64,000 nucleotides of DNA from Devosia sp. Root685 (GCF_001427875.1 NZ_LMHK01000005.1:176058-240057), one strand, 5' to 3'. Positions 8,107-17,216 are shown, counted from the stretch's first letter. Notes: a model not told the origin generated them from the letters alone. Program-made: numbers and translations.

Positions 8107-9658
8107 TAACCAGATCGGGGAGGCGGGCTTCCATCAAGGCCTTGGTCAGCCGGTGCTGTGGCGCGGCGAACAGGGCGGCGGGCTTGCCCTCCTCGACGAT
8201 TTTTCCGGCCTCCATCACCAGCACGCGATCCGCCATGGCCGCGACCATGTCGAGGTCGTGGCTGATGATGATATAGGTGAGGCCGAACTGGTTCTGCAGG
8301 CGCGCCAGCAGGTCAAGCACATCGCCGCGCACCGAAACATCGAGCGCCGAAACCGGCTCGTCGAGCACGACGAGGCTTGGGCGGGTGACGAGAGCGCGGG
8401 CAATGGCCAGGCGCTGGCGCTGGCCGCCGGAAAATTCGTGCGGGAAACGCGTGAGCATGCCCCGCTCAAGGCCAACCGATTCGATCGCATCGACGAGCCG
8501 CTGGTCGTGTTCGTCATGATCGAGCCCCGGCAAAAGTCGCAGGGGCTCACCAAGCGACTGGCCCACGCTCAGCCGCGGATTGAAACTGCCGAACGGGTCC
8601 TGGAACACCAGCGATAGATCGGCGCGGCGAGCCGGCGGAAGGTCACCGCCGCGATAGACCGTGCCCTCAAACTGCATTTGCCCCGATGTTGCGCTGTCGA
8701 GCCCGACGATCATGCGGGCAAGTGTCGTCTTGCCGCAGCCGGAGGGGCCAACCAGCGCCAGGCATTCACCCGCCGAAACGCTCAAGCTGACATCATTGAC
8801 CGCCAATAGCGGTTGCGTCCCCCAACGCCAGAAACCGCCTTGCGAGAAGGCGCGCGTGAGGTGATCCACCTCCAGCAAGGTCTTGTCAGCCACATGTGGC
8901 TCACCCTGTCGCTGCACCATGCGCGTCGCGGCAACGAGTTTTTGCGTATAGGCCTCGGCCGGCTGGGACAGCACCGCTTTCACTGTGCCGCTCTCGACCA
9001 ATTTGCCGCCGCGCAAAACGGCAATCCTGTCGCAGAGCGCAGCGACGGCGCGCATATCGTGGCTGATGAAGATCAGCGTCATCTGCCGCCGGTCGCAAAT
9101 CTCGCGGATGAGGTCAAGCACCATGCGCTGGGTAATGACGTCGAGGGCCGAGGTCGGCTCATCGGCAATCATCAGGTCCGGCGCACTGGCCAGCGCCATG
9201 GCAATCATCACGCGCTGGCGCTGCCCGCCCGAAAGCTGATGCGGAAAGCGCGCGGCATGCCGGGCTTCAAGGCCGACTTCTTCGAGAAGCCCCACAACGG
9301 CGCTATCGCCATCTTGGCCGTTCAGCTTAAGCGCCTCTTCGATCTGAGCGCCAACCCGCATCAGCGGATTGAGCGCCGTCATCGGCTCTTGAAACACCAT
9401 GCCGATCCGCTGCCCGCGCAGGCGCGCCATAGCCTTTTCGTCTTGGGGCAGGGGTGCGCCATCGAAGCGAATGGTGCCGGAAACCTCGGCATCCTCGGGT
9501 AGAAGGCCGGTGATGGCCAAGGCGGTCAGCGACTTGCCCGAGCCGCTTTCGCCGATCACGCCAAAGCGGTCGCCTTGGTTGATGCTGAGGGACAGACCCG
9601 AAACCGCCGGCTTGCCGCCAAAGCTGATCGTCAGGTTTTCGATTTCAACCAGCGACAT
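8102..9658 (-). CDS. peptide-type ABC importer, fused double ATPase
   Basis: ATP-hydrolysing component of a peptide/nickel/opine-type importer, with the two ATPases (DppD- and DppF-like) fused in one 518-residue chain. The first half has Walker A GESGSGKSL, signature LSGGQRQRV and DEPTSALD; the second has GPSGCGKTT, FSGGQRQRL and DEPVSALD. The ATG at 9658 gives MSLVEIENLTISFGGKPAV, the normal N-terminus; the frame is open upstream but that part is antisense-like and overlaps the permease gene. The true start overlaps the end of the upstream permease gene by 14 bases. The substrate is unknown. Confidence 0.92.
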   Translation of the reverse strand: MSLVEIENLTISFGGKPAVSGLSLSINQGDRFGVIGESGSGKSLTALAITGLLPEDAEVSGTIRFDGAPLPQDEKAMARLRGQRIGMVFQEPMTALNPLMRVGAQIEEALKLNGQDGDSAVVGLLEEVGLEARHAARFPHQLSGGQRQRVMIAMALASAPDLMIADEPTSALDVITQRMVLDLIREICDRRQMTLIFISHDMRAVAALCDRIAVLRGGKLVESGTVKAVLSQPAEAYTQKLVAATRMVQRQGEPHVADKTLLEVDHLTRAFSQGGFWRWGTQPLLAVNDVSLSVSAGECLALVGPSGCGKTTLARMIVGLDSATSGQMQFEGTVYRGGDLPPARRADLSLVFQDPFGSFNPRLSVGQSLGEPLRLLPGLDHDEHDQRLVDAIESVGLERGMLTRFPHEFSGGQRQRLAIARALVTRPSLVVLDEPVSALDVSVRGDVLDLLARLQNQFGLTYIIISHDLDMVAAMADRVLVMEAGKIVEEGKPAALFAAPQHRLTKALMEARLPDLVS

Positions 9659-10493
9659 TGGCCAATCCCCGATTGCGCAGGCGCGGGTCGAGCGCATCGC
9701 GCAACCCGTCTCCGGCGATGTTGAGGGCGATGACGATAACGACGATGGCAAGCCCCGGCGCGAGACTGAGCCAGGGATGGATCAGAAAGAGGCTCTGCGC
9801 GTCCCGCAGCATCAATCCCAAACTCGTGGCAGGAGGCTGCGTGCCAAGACCGATATAGGACAGGCCCGCTTCGGCGAGAATCCCGAGCGACAGCTGGATC
9901 GTGCCCTGCACGATGATGAGGCTCGCAATATTGGGCAGGAGGTGCAGCAGGGCGATCATCGGCTTGCGAAGGCCCGCTAGCCGTGCGGCGGCAACGAAGT
10001 CCAGCGTCGAAATGGCCAAGGCCCCGCCGCGCGCCACCTGCGCAAAAACCGGCACGTTGAAGATGCCGATGGCGATCACCGCATTGCTGGCGCCGGGCCC
10101 CATCAGCGTGGCGATGAGAATGGCGATGACGACGGCGGGGAAGGCAAAGGCGAGATCGGAAAAACGCAGCACCACCCATTCGACTGGCCCGCCATAGATG
10201 GCGGCGGCGAGCCCCAGCGGCACGCCGATGCCGGCGCCGATGAGAACGGCGATGGCCCCAACTGTAAAGCTTGTCAGCGTGCCCGACATGATCAGCGAGA
10301 GCATATCGCGGCCAAGTTGATCAGTGCCCAGCCAATGCTCGGCCCCCGGCGTCGCAAAGCGTCGGGCGATGGAAATGTCGGCAATGGGGTAGGGTGTCCA
10401 GACAAGCGAAAGCAGCGCCAGCATCGCAAAAAGTGCGGTGGCGGCGAGGCCGATCGTCAGGCCCGGATGTTTGAAGACACTGCGCCAGTTCAT
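9645..10493 (-). CDS. peptide-type ABC importer permease (DppC-like)
   Basis: Inner-membrane permease of 282 residues, one of two that form the channel. It has an N-terminal membrane helix (LTIGLAATALFAMLALLSLV), the DppC-type HWLGTDQLGRDMLSLIMSGT motif near residues 53-72, several further helices, and a cytoplasmic EAA-like loop around VAAARLAGLRKPMIALLHLL. The start overlaps the stop of the upstream DppB-like gene (ATGA), so the two permeases are translationally coupled. Confidence 0.92.
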   Translation of the reverse strand: MNWRSVFKHPGLTIGLAATALFAMLALLSLVWTPYPIADISIARRFATPGAEHWLGTDQLGRDMLSLIMSGTLTSFTVGAIAVLIGAGIGVPLGLAAAIYGGPVEWVVLRFSDLAFAFPAVVIAILIATLMGPGASNAVIAIGIFNVPVFAQVARGGALAISTLDFVAAARLAGLRKPMIALLHLLPNIASLIIVQGTIQLSLGILAEAGLSYIGLGTQPPATSLGLMLRDAQSLFLIHPWLSLAPGLAIVVIVIALNIAGDGLRDALDPRLRNRGLANVAG

Positions 10494-11440
10494 GCCCGTC
10501 GCTCCCGCAGGCGCGGGTCGACCAGGCCATAGGCGAGATCGACAACCAGCATGGTGAAGCTGACGACGAGCACGAGGATGATCGTGGCGCTGCGCACCAG
10601 CACGAGATCACGCTCGGAAATAGCGGTGAAGATCAGCCGGCCGAGGCCGGGCAGGTAGAAGACGTTTTCGACGATGATGGTGCCGGCGATCAGGAAGGCG
10701 AATTGCAGGCCGAGGATTGTGAGCACCGGGAGCAAGGCGTTACGCACGCCGTGGCGCCACAGGGCTTCGCCAAAGGTCATGCCCTTGGCACGGGCGGTGC
10801 GGATGAAATCCTGGCTCGAAACATCGACCAGCGCGGTGCGCATGACGCGCGCGAGGATGGCGGCTTGTGGCAGGGCGAGCGCGAGGCTCGGCAGCACAAG
10901 GCCGCGGAGAGAGGCCCAGGCATCTTCATTCCATGGCGTAAAGCCGCCCGGCGGCAGCCAGCGCAGGGTGACGGCGAACAGCAAGGTAAGCAGCATGCCG
11001 AACCAGAAATTGGGTATGGCGACCCCGGTCTGTGCGAGGATCATGAGCGCGGTGTCGACCGGCTTGCCGCGATGGCGCGCGGCCAGAATGCCAAGCGGCA
11101 GGCCGATGGCGACGGAAATGACCATGGCGAAGAGCGTCAGCGGCAGGGTGACGGCCATGCGTTCGGCGATGAGGCCGGCAACCGGAAGTTTCTGCGTCTG
11201 CGATAGGCCAAAGTCGCCGCGCAGCATGCCGAACAGCCAATTGCTGAAGCGCAGAAGAGCCGGGTCATCGAGACCCATTTGCAGGCGCAACGCCGCGACG
11301 GCTTCGGGCGTCGCATTGATGCCAAGAATGAAGCGGGCGGGATCGCCGGGCAGGAGATCAAGCAGCAGGAAAATGACCGCTGCGGCGATGAGAAGCGTGA
11401 CGAGGAACCCGAAAATGCGGCGGAGGATGTAGAGGGTCAT
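10490..11440 (-). CDS. peptide-type ABC importer permease (DppB-like)
   Basis: Inner-membrane permease of 316 residues, beginning MTLYILRRIFGFLVTLLIAA, the normal DppB opening with one helix. It contains PGDPARFILG, GDFGLSQTQ and an EAA loop DFIRTARAKGMTFGEALWRH near residues 204-223, and ends DPRLRERRA. The ATG at 11440 is chosen; the few codons upstream run into a palindromic repeat. That repeat separates the permease from the binding-protein gene, so the permease message begins just after a strong hairpin. Confidence 0.92.
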   Translation of the reverse strand: MTLYILRRIFGFLVTLLIAAAVIFLLLDLLPGDPARFILGINATPEAVAALRLQMGLDDPALLRFSNWLFGMLRGDFGLSQTQKLPVAGLIAERMAVTLPLTLFAMVISVAIGLPLGILAARHRGKPVDTALMILAQTGVAIPNFWFGMLLTLLFAVTLRWLPPGGFTPWNEDAWASLRGLVLPSLALALPQAAILARVMRTALVDVSSQDFIRTARAKGMTFGEALWRHGVRNALLPVLTILGLQFAFLIAGTIIVENVFYLPGLGRLIFTAISERDLVLVRSATIILVLVVSFTMLVVDLAYGLVDPRLRERRA

Positions 11441-11449
11441 GGGGCGAAG

Positions 11450-11565
11450 GACCCCCACCCAACCTCCCCCTGGAAGGGGGAGGGGTCGGCCGGTGTTTGT
11501 CTCTGAAACGCGCTACGCACTCGATATGGTCCCTCCCCCCATTGGGGGGAGGCTAGGTGGGGGGC
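11450..11565. repeat. palindromic extragenic repeat inside the ABC operon
   Basis: Two back-to-back hairpins: CCTCCCCC-tggaa-GGGGGAGG (11463-11483) and CCTCCCCCC-att-GGGGGGAGG (11532-11552). Outer arms CCCCCACCC and GGTGGGGGG fold the whole element into a larger inverted repeat. It lies between the binding-protein gene and the permease genes. Its sequence differs from the 82-bp repeats at 741 and 2721 but its architecture is the same. Confidence 0.8.
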
Positions 11566-11581
11566 GTCGAGCGCCGAAGCC

Positions 11582-13060
11582 CTATTCAACCCAATGAACG
11601 TCGCGTAGCACCACGCCTTCGACGGGCGCGTTTTGCCACATGCCTTCGAGCTTGGCGTTCCAGACGCCGGTCTGGGCGAGTTCGAAGAGGAAGCCGTTGA
11701 CCGCATCCTTGGCGATGATGGTCTGCATCTCTTGGGCCAGCTCCTTGCGCTTGGCCTCGTCGGTCGTGGCATTGAGCGTCTCGTTGAGGGCCTGCACTTC
11801 AGGATTGTTATAGCCGAAGTAGTAGTCGGGATTGGCATAGATGCCAATGTCGAAGGGCTCGACATGGCTGATGATCGTCAGGTCGAAGTCCTTGTTGGCA
11901 AAGACATCTTCCAGCCACTGCGCCCATTCCATGTTGATCAGCTCGAGCTTGATACCGACCTTGGCGAATTCGCTGGCAATGATCTGGCCCGAAACACGCG
12001 CATAGTTGACCGGCGGCAGTTTTAGCGTCGCCGAAAAACCATCGGGATAGCCGGCTTCCGCCAGCAGTTCGCGCGCCTTGTCGAGGTCGTAGGGATAGGT
12101 GTTGGTCAGATCGATATAGTAGGGATGGTGCGGCGCGAAATGGCTGCCGATCGGCACGCCATAGCCATAGGTCGCGCCATCGATGATTTCCTGGCGGTTG
12201 ATGGCATGAGCCATGGCCTGGCGCACTTCGAGCTTGTCGAAGGGTGATTTGGCATTGTTAGTCGAAAGGATGGTTTCGCCCTCGGTGGAGCCCACCAGCA
12301 CCTTGAACTGCGGATTGCCATCAAAGACCGGCAGGGCTTCGGCCGCAAAATTATAGGTGCCATCGACATCGCCTGCCAGCAGCGCATTGGTCATCGTGGC
12401 GGTGTCGCCGATGAACACATAGGTCGCCTTGGTCAGCGCCGGCTTTTCACCCCAATAGGGGCCATATTGTTCGAGAATGACCCGGCTGCCGCGATCCCAT
12501 TGCACGAAGGCGAAGGGGCCGGTGCCGATCGGATCGGTCGCGTTATTGGCGGCGCTTTCCGGCGCCACAATGACGGCATCGCCGCGGCCGATATTGAAGA
12601 GAAAAAGGCCGTCGGGACGCGACAGGGTGATGTCCACCGTCAGCGGATCAACGACCGTCACGGCCGAGATCGCTTCATAGAGCGCTTTTTGCGCATTGAC
12701 GCCGTCATCTGCCAGAATGCGCTCGAAGGTGAACTTCACGTCTTCCGCGTCAAAGGCGGTGCCGTCGTGAAAGGTCACGCCGTCATTGAGCGTGAAGCGA
12801 TAGGTTAGCCCGTCCTCGCTGATGGTCCATGCCGAAGCGAGACCGGGTTGCACCGCGCCGTTTTGATCGATGCGGGTCAGGGCCTCGAAAACATTTTGGT
12901 AGACGACGACGTCGATCGCCTCGGCGGCGCCGGCCGTCGGGTCGAGCGCTGGCGGCTCAAGCGGCGCGCCGACACGAATTTCGGTCGATTGCGCGAACGC
13001 AAGGCCGGTGGCCAAAAGCAAACCGGCACTGGCCAGCGCGAAAGACTTGGTCACTCTCAT
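11582..13060 (-). CDS. peptide-type ABC importer, periplasmic binding protein
   Basis: Family 5 extracellular solute-binding protein of 492 residues. A Sec signal peptide (MRVTKSFALASAGLLLATGL, cleavage after AFA) is followed by the mature start QSTEIRVGAPLEPPALDPT, then typical motifs VYQNVFEALTRID and YRFTLNDGVTFHDGTAF at about residues 85-101. It is the first gene of the operon running to 8102. The usual ligands of the family are oligopeptides, but sugars, opines and nickel are also known, so the substrate is open. Confidence 0.92.
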   Translation of the reverse strand: MRVTKSFALASAGLLLATGLAFAQSTEIRVGAPLEPPALDPTAGAAEAIDVVVYQNVFEALTRIDQNGAVQPGLASAWTISEDGLTYRFTLNDGVTFHDGTAFDAEDVKFTFERILADDGVNAQKALYEAISAVTVVDPLTVDITLSRPDGLFLFNIGRGDAVIVAPESAANNATDPIGTGPFAFVQWDRGSRVILEQYGPYWGEKPALTKATYVFIGDTATMTNALLAGDVDGTYNFAAEALPVFDGNPQFKVLVGSTEGETILSTNNAKSPFDKLEVRQAMAHAINRQEIIDGATYGYGVPIGSHFAPHHPYYIDLTNTYPYDLDKARELLAEAGYPDGFSATLKLPPVNYARVSGQIIASEFAKVGIKLELINMEWAQWLEDVFANKDFDLTIISHVEPFDIGIYANPDYYFGYNNPEVQALNETLNATTDEAKRKELAQEMQTIIAKDAVNGFLFELAQTGVWNAKLEGMWQNAPVEGVVLRDVHWVE

Positions 13061-13191
13061 ATCTGTCTCCCAGAGGTCGGCGCGGCTCCGCGCCTCGCGC
13101 TAGGTATAGGCAAAGTTGCGCTATGGCGCACCCGCTTTGGGCGTTAAACTTTTCGCCTAAGCGGTTCCCCGTTGGGAAGAATGACCTTTGG

Positions 13192-15780
13192 CTAGCCGGC
13201 CGGCAGGTTGTCGACGAGATCCGCTGGGATTCGGAGGGAAAACAGCACGCCGTTTTCGCCAGCCGGATCGACCGACAGCGACACGGCATTGACCGCCAGG
13301 AGCGAGCGGGTGAGCGCCAGGCCGACACTGGACCGAACCGGCACCAAGGCCTGTCCGGTCTTGCTCAGCCCATCGCGGAACACCACGAAACGCTCCGCCA
13401 TGTCGACGGCGTGATTGGAATTATCGCGCACGTGGATAGCGATACCGCCATCGTCGAGCAGCTGCGCCGAAATCACCACCGTGCTGCCCACCGGGCTCTG
13501 GTCGATGGCGCTGGCGAGGAGATTGAGCACGGCTTGCCCGAGCGAAGCGCGATCGGCGGTGACGCGCGGCAGGGTCTCGGAAATGGCATTGCGCACGATA
13601 ATCCGCCCGGCATTGGCCTGGTTGCGGATGCGCAGCACGCAGGTTTCAAGCAGTTCGGTCAGGTCGAGACTGGCGCGTTCGGCGAGGTATTTTCCCTCCC
13701 GCAGACGGGCATAGTCCTCAAGTTCGTCCACCAGCGCCGCGATATCGTTGCCGGCCGCGGCAATGTCTTCGGCATAGGCCTCGTAGCGTTCGTCACCCAG
13801 TTCACCAAAGGTCTTGCTGCGCAGCAATTCGGCAAAGCCGATTATCGTGTTGAGCGGCCGTCGAACGCCCCGGCCGATGCGCGCGAGAAGGGCCGGGTCG
13901 GCATCCGGAGCGCCAAGCGCGCGCCGCGGCGTGATATTGCGCGGCCGCACCATGGCGAAATAGCCGCTGACAATGCCCGCCTGACCCTGAGCGAAAAGAA
14001 CGATCTCGGACTTGTTGTCGAGCGAGCGCAGAATGATGGCGGGGCGTTCCGTCTCGGCAAAGCGCCCCGGCCGCTCAAGGAAGCCGCGCAAGGCAAAGCC
14101 ATCTTCGGACGAAATCAACGCCGAGAGCGGTTTTCCTAGAATGGTGCTGCCTGCGCCCAGCGCCGCCGAGGCCGAGGAATCGGCAAGCCGGACCACGCCG
14201 GTGCGGCTCAATTCGACAAAGCCGTCGCCACGCAGCTCCGCAAAAGCCTGGGCAAAGGCGCGCACGGCATCCTCATGCCCGGTTCGCACTTCGGTCGTGC
14301 TGGCCGACAGCATAAGGGCGGGCCGGCCCTGCCACGAGGTCGATTGCAGACGCGCCGTCACCGGCACCAGCGTTCCATCGCGCTGTACCAGATGATTGAC
14401 CGGGCCAGCGTCCTGTTCGCCGTTGCTTCCGGGGAAAATGGCGGTGAGACCGGCCAGCCGCAGGGACTCCACCGATTCGTAGCCGACCATTTCGGTAATG
14501 GCACGGTTGGCAAAGAGAATCTGCTGATCGCGGAAAACGAGAATGCCGAGCGGCAGGCGATTGAGCACCAGCGTTTCGCCGCCAAGGCTGACGAGCGATC
14601 CGCCAGGTTTTTCGGGGCTATCCTCCGCTATGGCGGGTGCATTCGGGGCGGGCGTCCCCTGGAGGCCAACGCGATCATTGAGGATGCGCGAGAGCTCGTC
14701 GAAATTGTAGCGCGAGACGCGCTCGACCAAGTCGTGGGCGACCTCGGGCACTGTTCCCGCCGGGAAGAGCGAATCGTCTTCCGAACGCTCCTCGATTGCG
14801 GGAGGCGCCGCGATCGGCCGAAAACCCCGGCCGGTGATCTTGAAAAGCCGCGGCGTTGTTTCGTCTGGCCGTGTAGATGCCTCGGAGGCAATCGACTGCG
14901 GAACCTCGTCATCCGCCTCATTAAGAGGGGCATAGAGGTCTTCATCGGCGGCGAGACGGTCCACCAGCGCGCTCAGACTGCGGAAGAGCGGGCGCTCTTC
15001 GTCTTGCGCTGGCGTTGCCGGCCCGGTTGGCGCCGGCTCGTCCTCTTCATCGAGGTCCGAAGCGCTGATCTCATCGGTAAAAACCGTCGGCTCCCCGGCG
15101 GGCGTATAGACCGTTTCCGGGTCCACATCCTGCCAGTCGTGCAGTTCGCGCGTGTAGGAGTCATCGGCGGGAATGGCGGTCTGTGCCGCGCCCGCGCGTT
15201 CGTCCTCAGGCTCGCGCTCACTCTCGGAAAGCGCCTCGACTGCCCCAATCTCTTCTGGTGCAGGAGCGCTTGGCTCCTCGGCGGCCGGATCGAGCGCGGC
15301 CGCAACATGATCCTGCTGTGGTGCCGGTTCGTCGCGCACGGTGTCAGGTGCGACCTGCTCCTCAGGCGGCGCCTCGTCTATCGCACTACCCCGCGACACG
15401 TCAGACGCGGCGACAATTTCGGGATCGATGGGATCGACTGAAACGATGAGGAGATAGGCGTCCTCTCCCTCAAGCAGCAGCGGCGTCGTCGCGCAGGTCG
15501 CTGAGGCCGGCTTGTCCCCGGCGTTGAACTGGATGCGGGCAAGGCTCGTCCGGCCGGGCGAGCCGAGACGAATGGTCCGCGCCACCTGGCCTTTGAGCGG
15601 CACGGCGAGCGGAGCAAGCTTCAGGCCGCTTTTCTTGAGCTTGGCCAGAAACAGGGCCGCCGCCGGGTTCGACCAGATCAGGCGCTGACCATCCTGCGAC
15701 CATAGCCAAGCCGGCCGCGCGTCTTGCGCGTGCTGCAGCACCCGGCGGGCATTCGGCGATGTGGTCCACTCGGCATTCAT
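13192..15780 (-). CDS. PAS-domain protein with a degenerate histidine-kinase core (pseudokinase)
   Basis: Large (862-residue) cytoplasmic protein with no clear membrane helix. Residues about 90-380 are acidic and low-complexity; a PAS domain follows near 400-510 (LPLGILVFRDQQILFANRAI), then a second PAS-like segment, then a kinase-like end. The HisKA helix reads RIGRGVRRPLNTIIGFAELL where active kinases have SHEIRTPLN: the phospho-accepting histidine is replaced by arginine. In the ATPase domain the N-box reads NLLASA instead of NLLSNA and the G1 box reads DNSNH instead of DxGxG. All three catalytic features are lost while the fold is kept. The ATG at 15780 is preferred over an open extension to 15903. 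The nearest precedent I know is DivL, which lacks only the histidine. Confidence 0.8.
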   Translation of the reverse strand: MNAEWTTSPNARRVLQHAQDARPAWLWSQDGQRLIWSNPAAALFLAKLKKSGLKLAPLAVPLKGQVARTIRLGSPGRTSLARIQFNAGDKPASATCATTPLLLEGEDAYLLIVSVDPIDPEIVAASDVSRGSAIDEAPPEEQVAPDTVRDEPAPQQDHVAAALDPAAEEPSAPAPEEIGAVEALSESEREPEDERAGAAQTAIPADDSYTRELHDWQDVDPETVYTPAGEPTVFTDEISASDLDEEDEPAPTGPATPAQDEERPLFRSLSALVDRLAADEDLYAPLNEADDEVPQSIASEASTRPDETTPRLFKITGRGFRPIAAPPAIEERSEDDSLFPAGTVPEVAHDLVERVSRYNFDELSRILNDRVGLQGTPAPNAPAIAEDSPEKPGGSLVSLGGETLVLNRLPLGILVFRDQQILFANRAITEMVGYESVESLRLAGLTAIFPGSNGEQDAGPVNHLVQRDGTLVPVTARLQSTSWQGRPALMLSASTTEVRTGHEDAVRAFAQAFAELRGDGFVELSRTGVVRLADSSASAALGAGSTILGKPLSALISSEDGFALRGFLERPGRFAETERPAIILRSLDNKSEIVLFAQGQAGIVSGYFAMVRPRNITPRRALGAPDADPALLARIGRGVRRPLNTIIGFAELLRSKTFGELGDERYEAYAEDIAAAGNDIAALVDELEDYARLREGKYLAERASLDLTELLETCVLRIRNQANAGRIIVRNAISETLPRVTADRASLGQAVLNLLASAIDQSPVGSTVVISAQLLDDGGIAIHVRDNSNHAVDMAERFVVFRDGLSKTGQALVPVRSSVGLALTRSLLAVNAVSLSVDPAGENGVLFSLRIPADLVDNLPAG

Positions 15781-15805
15781 AGACAGCGTGTTGAGGCCAT
15801 TTGTG

Positions 15806-15826
15806 ATTGTGCCAGATCGGCACAAT
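15806..15826. promoter_or_regulatory. perfect palindrome upstream of the PAS pseudokinase gene
   Basis: ATTGTGCC-N5-GGCACAAT, 8-bp perfect arms, 26 bases before the ATG of the minus-strand gene. The position fits a repressor operator in the 5' region. The cognate regulator is not identifiable here. Confidence 0.45.
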
Positions 15827-16083
15827 TTTGGAGAGTTCTTTAAGTGTTCTTCATTATCGCGCCGCTGAGAACGAATCCAGCCCGCGACATGCATCCCGCC
15901 CATTCAATCGTCGCCATGGTTAAATGCGAGGTCCTAAGGAATGGTCACACGCGCAGCTGCAATTGGTTGAACGTGCCCTTGGTTGCATCTGTCCACAGGG
16001 TCAAAATCGGTGCTTGTCATTATGACGATCTCGACCTATGTTCCGCCCGCTTTCGGCAGCCACCCTTGGCGCCGTTGCGGTAT

Positions 16084-16160
16084 GCCGCCTTAGCTCAGTT
16101 GGTTAGAGCGCTAGATTGTGGATCTAGAGGTCCTCGGTTCGATCCCGAGAGGTGGTACCA
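16084..16160 (+). tRNA. tRNA-His (anticodon GTG)
   Basis: A 77-base tRNA with the CCA end encoded. The acceptor stem pairs GCCGCCT with AGGTGGT, the D arm is TAGCTCAGTTGGTTAGAGC, the anticodon loop is ATTGTGGAT and the T arm CTCGG-TTCGATC-CCGAG. The discriminator is A73 and the base before position 1 is T, so the usual G-1:C73 identity pair of tRNA-His is not encoded; position 1 is a G-U pair. This is the form known in a clade of Alphaproteobacteria. Confidence 0.97.
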
Positions 16161-16469
16161 CCTATGTTTTGTGGTCACCGCAAGGGCGCGAAGATCGCCG
16201 TCAACACAATGAGCCCCACATCGACAATGGCGCCAAGGCCGACCTTGTCGCGCTTGAGGTGGCTCCTTGGATGCTGGCCGCCCGCAGGGAGCGCCCGGCC
16301 GCAACAAGAACGCCGACCTAAGGGGCTGAGTAGGCGCGTTTCCCTTCAACCAGCCTCAAGCAAAAACCAAGTCTTGCCCAGATATTGGTAGGCCCGCGCC
16401 GAACTCGATCGTCGTGAGATAGTTGATCAGGCTCATCCGTTGCGATCTCGCGGCTGCCCAGGATTGCTC
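16161..16469. other. intergenic stretch without recognised gene
   Basis: About 309 bases between tRNA-His and the RraA-like gene. Only a weak 5-bp hairpin (ACCAC / GTGGT, overlapping the tRNA 3' end) was seen. Short open frames here have no recognisable product. Confidence 0.4.
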
Positions 16470-17216
16470 TTAGAGCGGCTTTATGGGGTTGAGCTTGCGC
16501 CAGACCTGATACTCGTTCTCGGCGTCGGGATGGAGTGGATAGTAGCGTTGCAGTGGCTCGCCCTGCATCAGCTTCATGCGCGAGAACTCTTCCCATTCGG
16601 CGTGCTTTTGCCCATCGCGGATGACCTCCTCGGCCATTGAGACCGGAACGACCACGGCGCCATCGTCATCGGCGACGATGATGTCGCCCGGTACGACGGT
16701 CACCCCGCCACAGGCGATGGTGACGTTGACGGCGTTGGGGAAAATATCGGTCTGCACATGGTAGTTTGGCGACCAGCCCTTGAGCCACAGTGCGAGGTCG
16801 AGCTTTTCGACATTTGGGCGGTCGCGCATCACGCCATCGATGATGATGCCGGCGCCGCCGCGACCCTTGAAATAGGTGGACATCATGTCCCCAAAAATGC
16901 CCGAGCGCATGTCACCGCGCGCATCGACCACCACCACGTCGCCTTCCTGCACATGATAGAGCACGTGCCGGTGAAGCTGCGTTTCGGGGTCGGCATATTC
17001 GCCCTCGCTGAAGAGGTCGGGGCGTTGTGGGAGGCATTGGAGCGTCAGGGCGGGTCCGCAGATGGTCTTGCCCTTCGTTTGCGGCAGGATGCCGGTCATA
17101 TGCGGGTTCTTGAAGCCCATATGGCCGAGCGTCCCGGCGATCGTCGCCGCGCCGAGGTGCCGCAAACCTTCGATCAAATGCTTGGGCGGGCGGGTGATGT
17201 CTGTAGTTTTGATCAC
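16470..17216 (-). CDS. RraA-like family protein (HMG/CHA-type aldolase fold)
   Basis: A 248-residue member of the RraA / 4-hydroxy-4-methyl-2-oxoglutarate aldolase superfamily. In sugar-acid clusters such proteins often act as class II aldolases or decarboxylases on 2-keto acids. The core GDVVVVDARGDMRSGIFGDM (about residues 91-110) is followed some 20 residues later by IIIDGVMRDRPN, which keeps the RD pair that binds the keto acid and metal. The start is a GTG with GGAGGA six bases before it. It is the last gene of the minus arm of the locus, 25 bases after a dehydratase gene, so a retro-aldol step on the dehydratase product is a reasonable guess. RNase E inhibition (true RraA) is unlikely at this length and in this context. 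Confidence 0.8.
   Translation of the reverse strand: MIKTTDITRPPKHLIEGLRHLGAATIAGTLGHMGFKNPHMTGILPQTKGKTICGPALTLQCLPQRPDLFSEGEYADPETQLHRHVLYHVQEGDVVVVDARGDMRSGIFGDMMSTYFKGRGGAGIIIDGVMRDRPNVEKLDLALWLKGWSPNYHVQTDIFPNAVNVTIACGGVTVVPGDIIVADDDGAVVVPVSMAEEVIRDGQKHAEWEEFSRMKLMQGEPLQRYYPLHPDAENEYQVWRKLNPIKPL

Noticed and set aside
12829..14139. 436-codon plus-strand frame opposite the binding-protein and pseudokinase genes
   Set aside because: Crosses the gap between two supported minus-strand genes and lacks a ribosome-binding site and any domain.
15806..15826. TGGCAC on the minus strand as a sigma-54 -24 box
   Set aside because: The -12 TTGC element is absent at the required spacing; the sequence is better explained as a palindrome.
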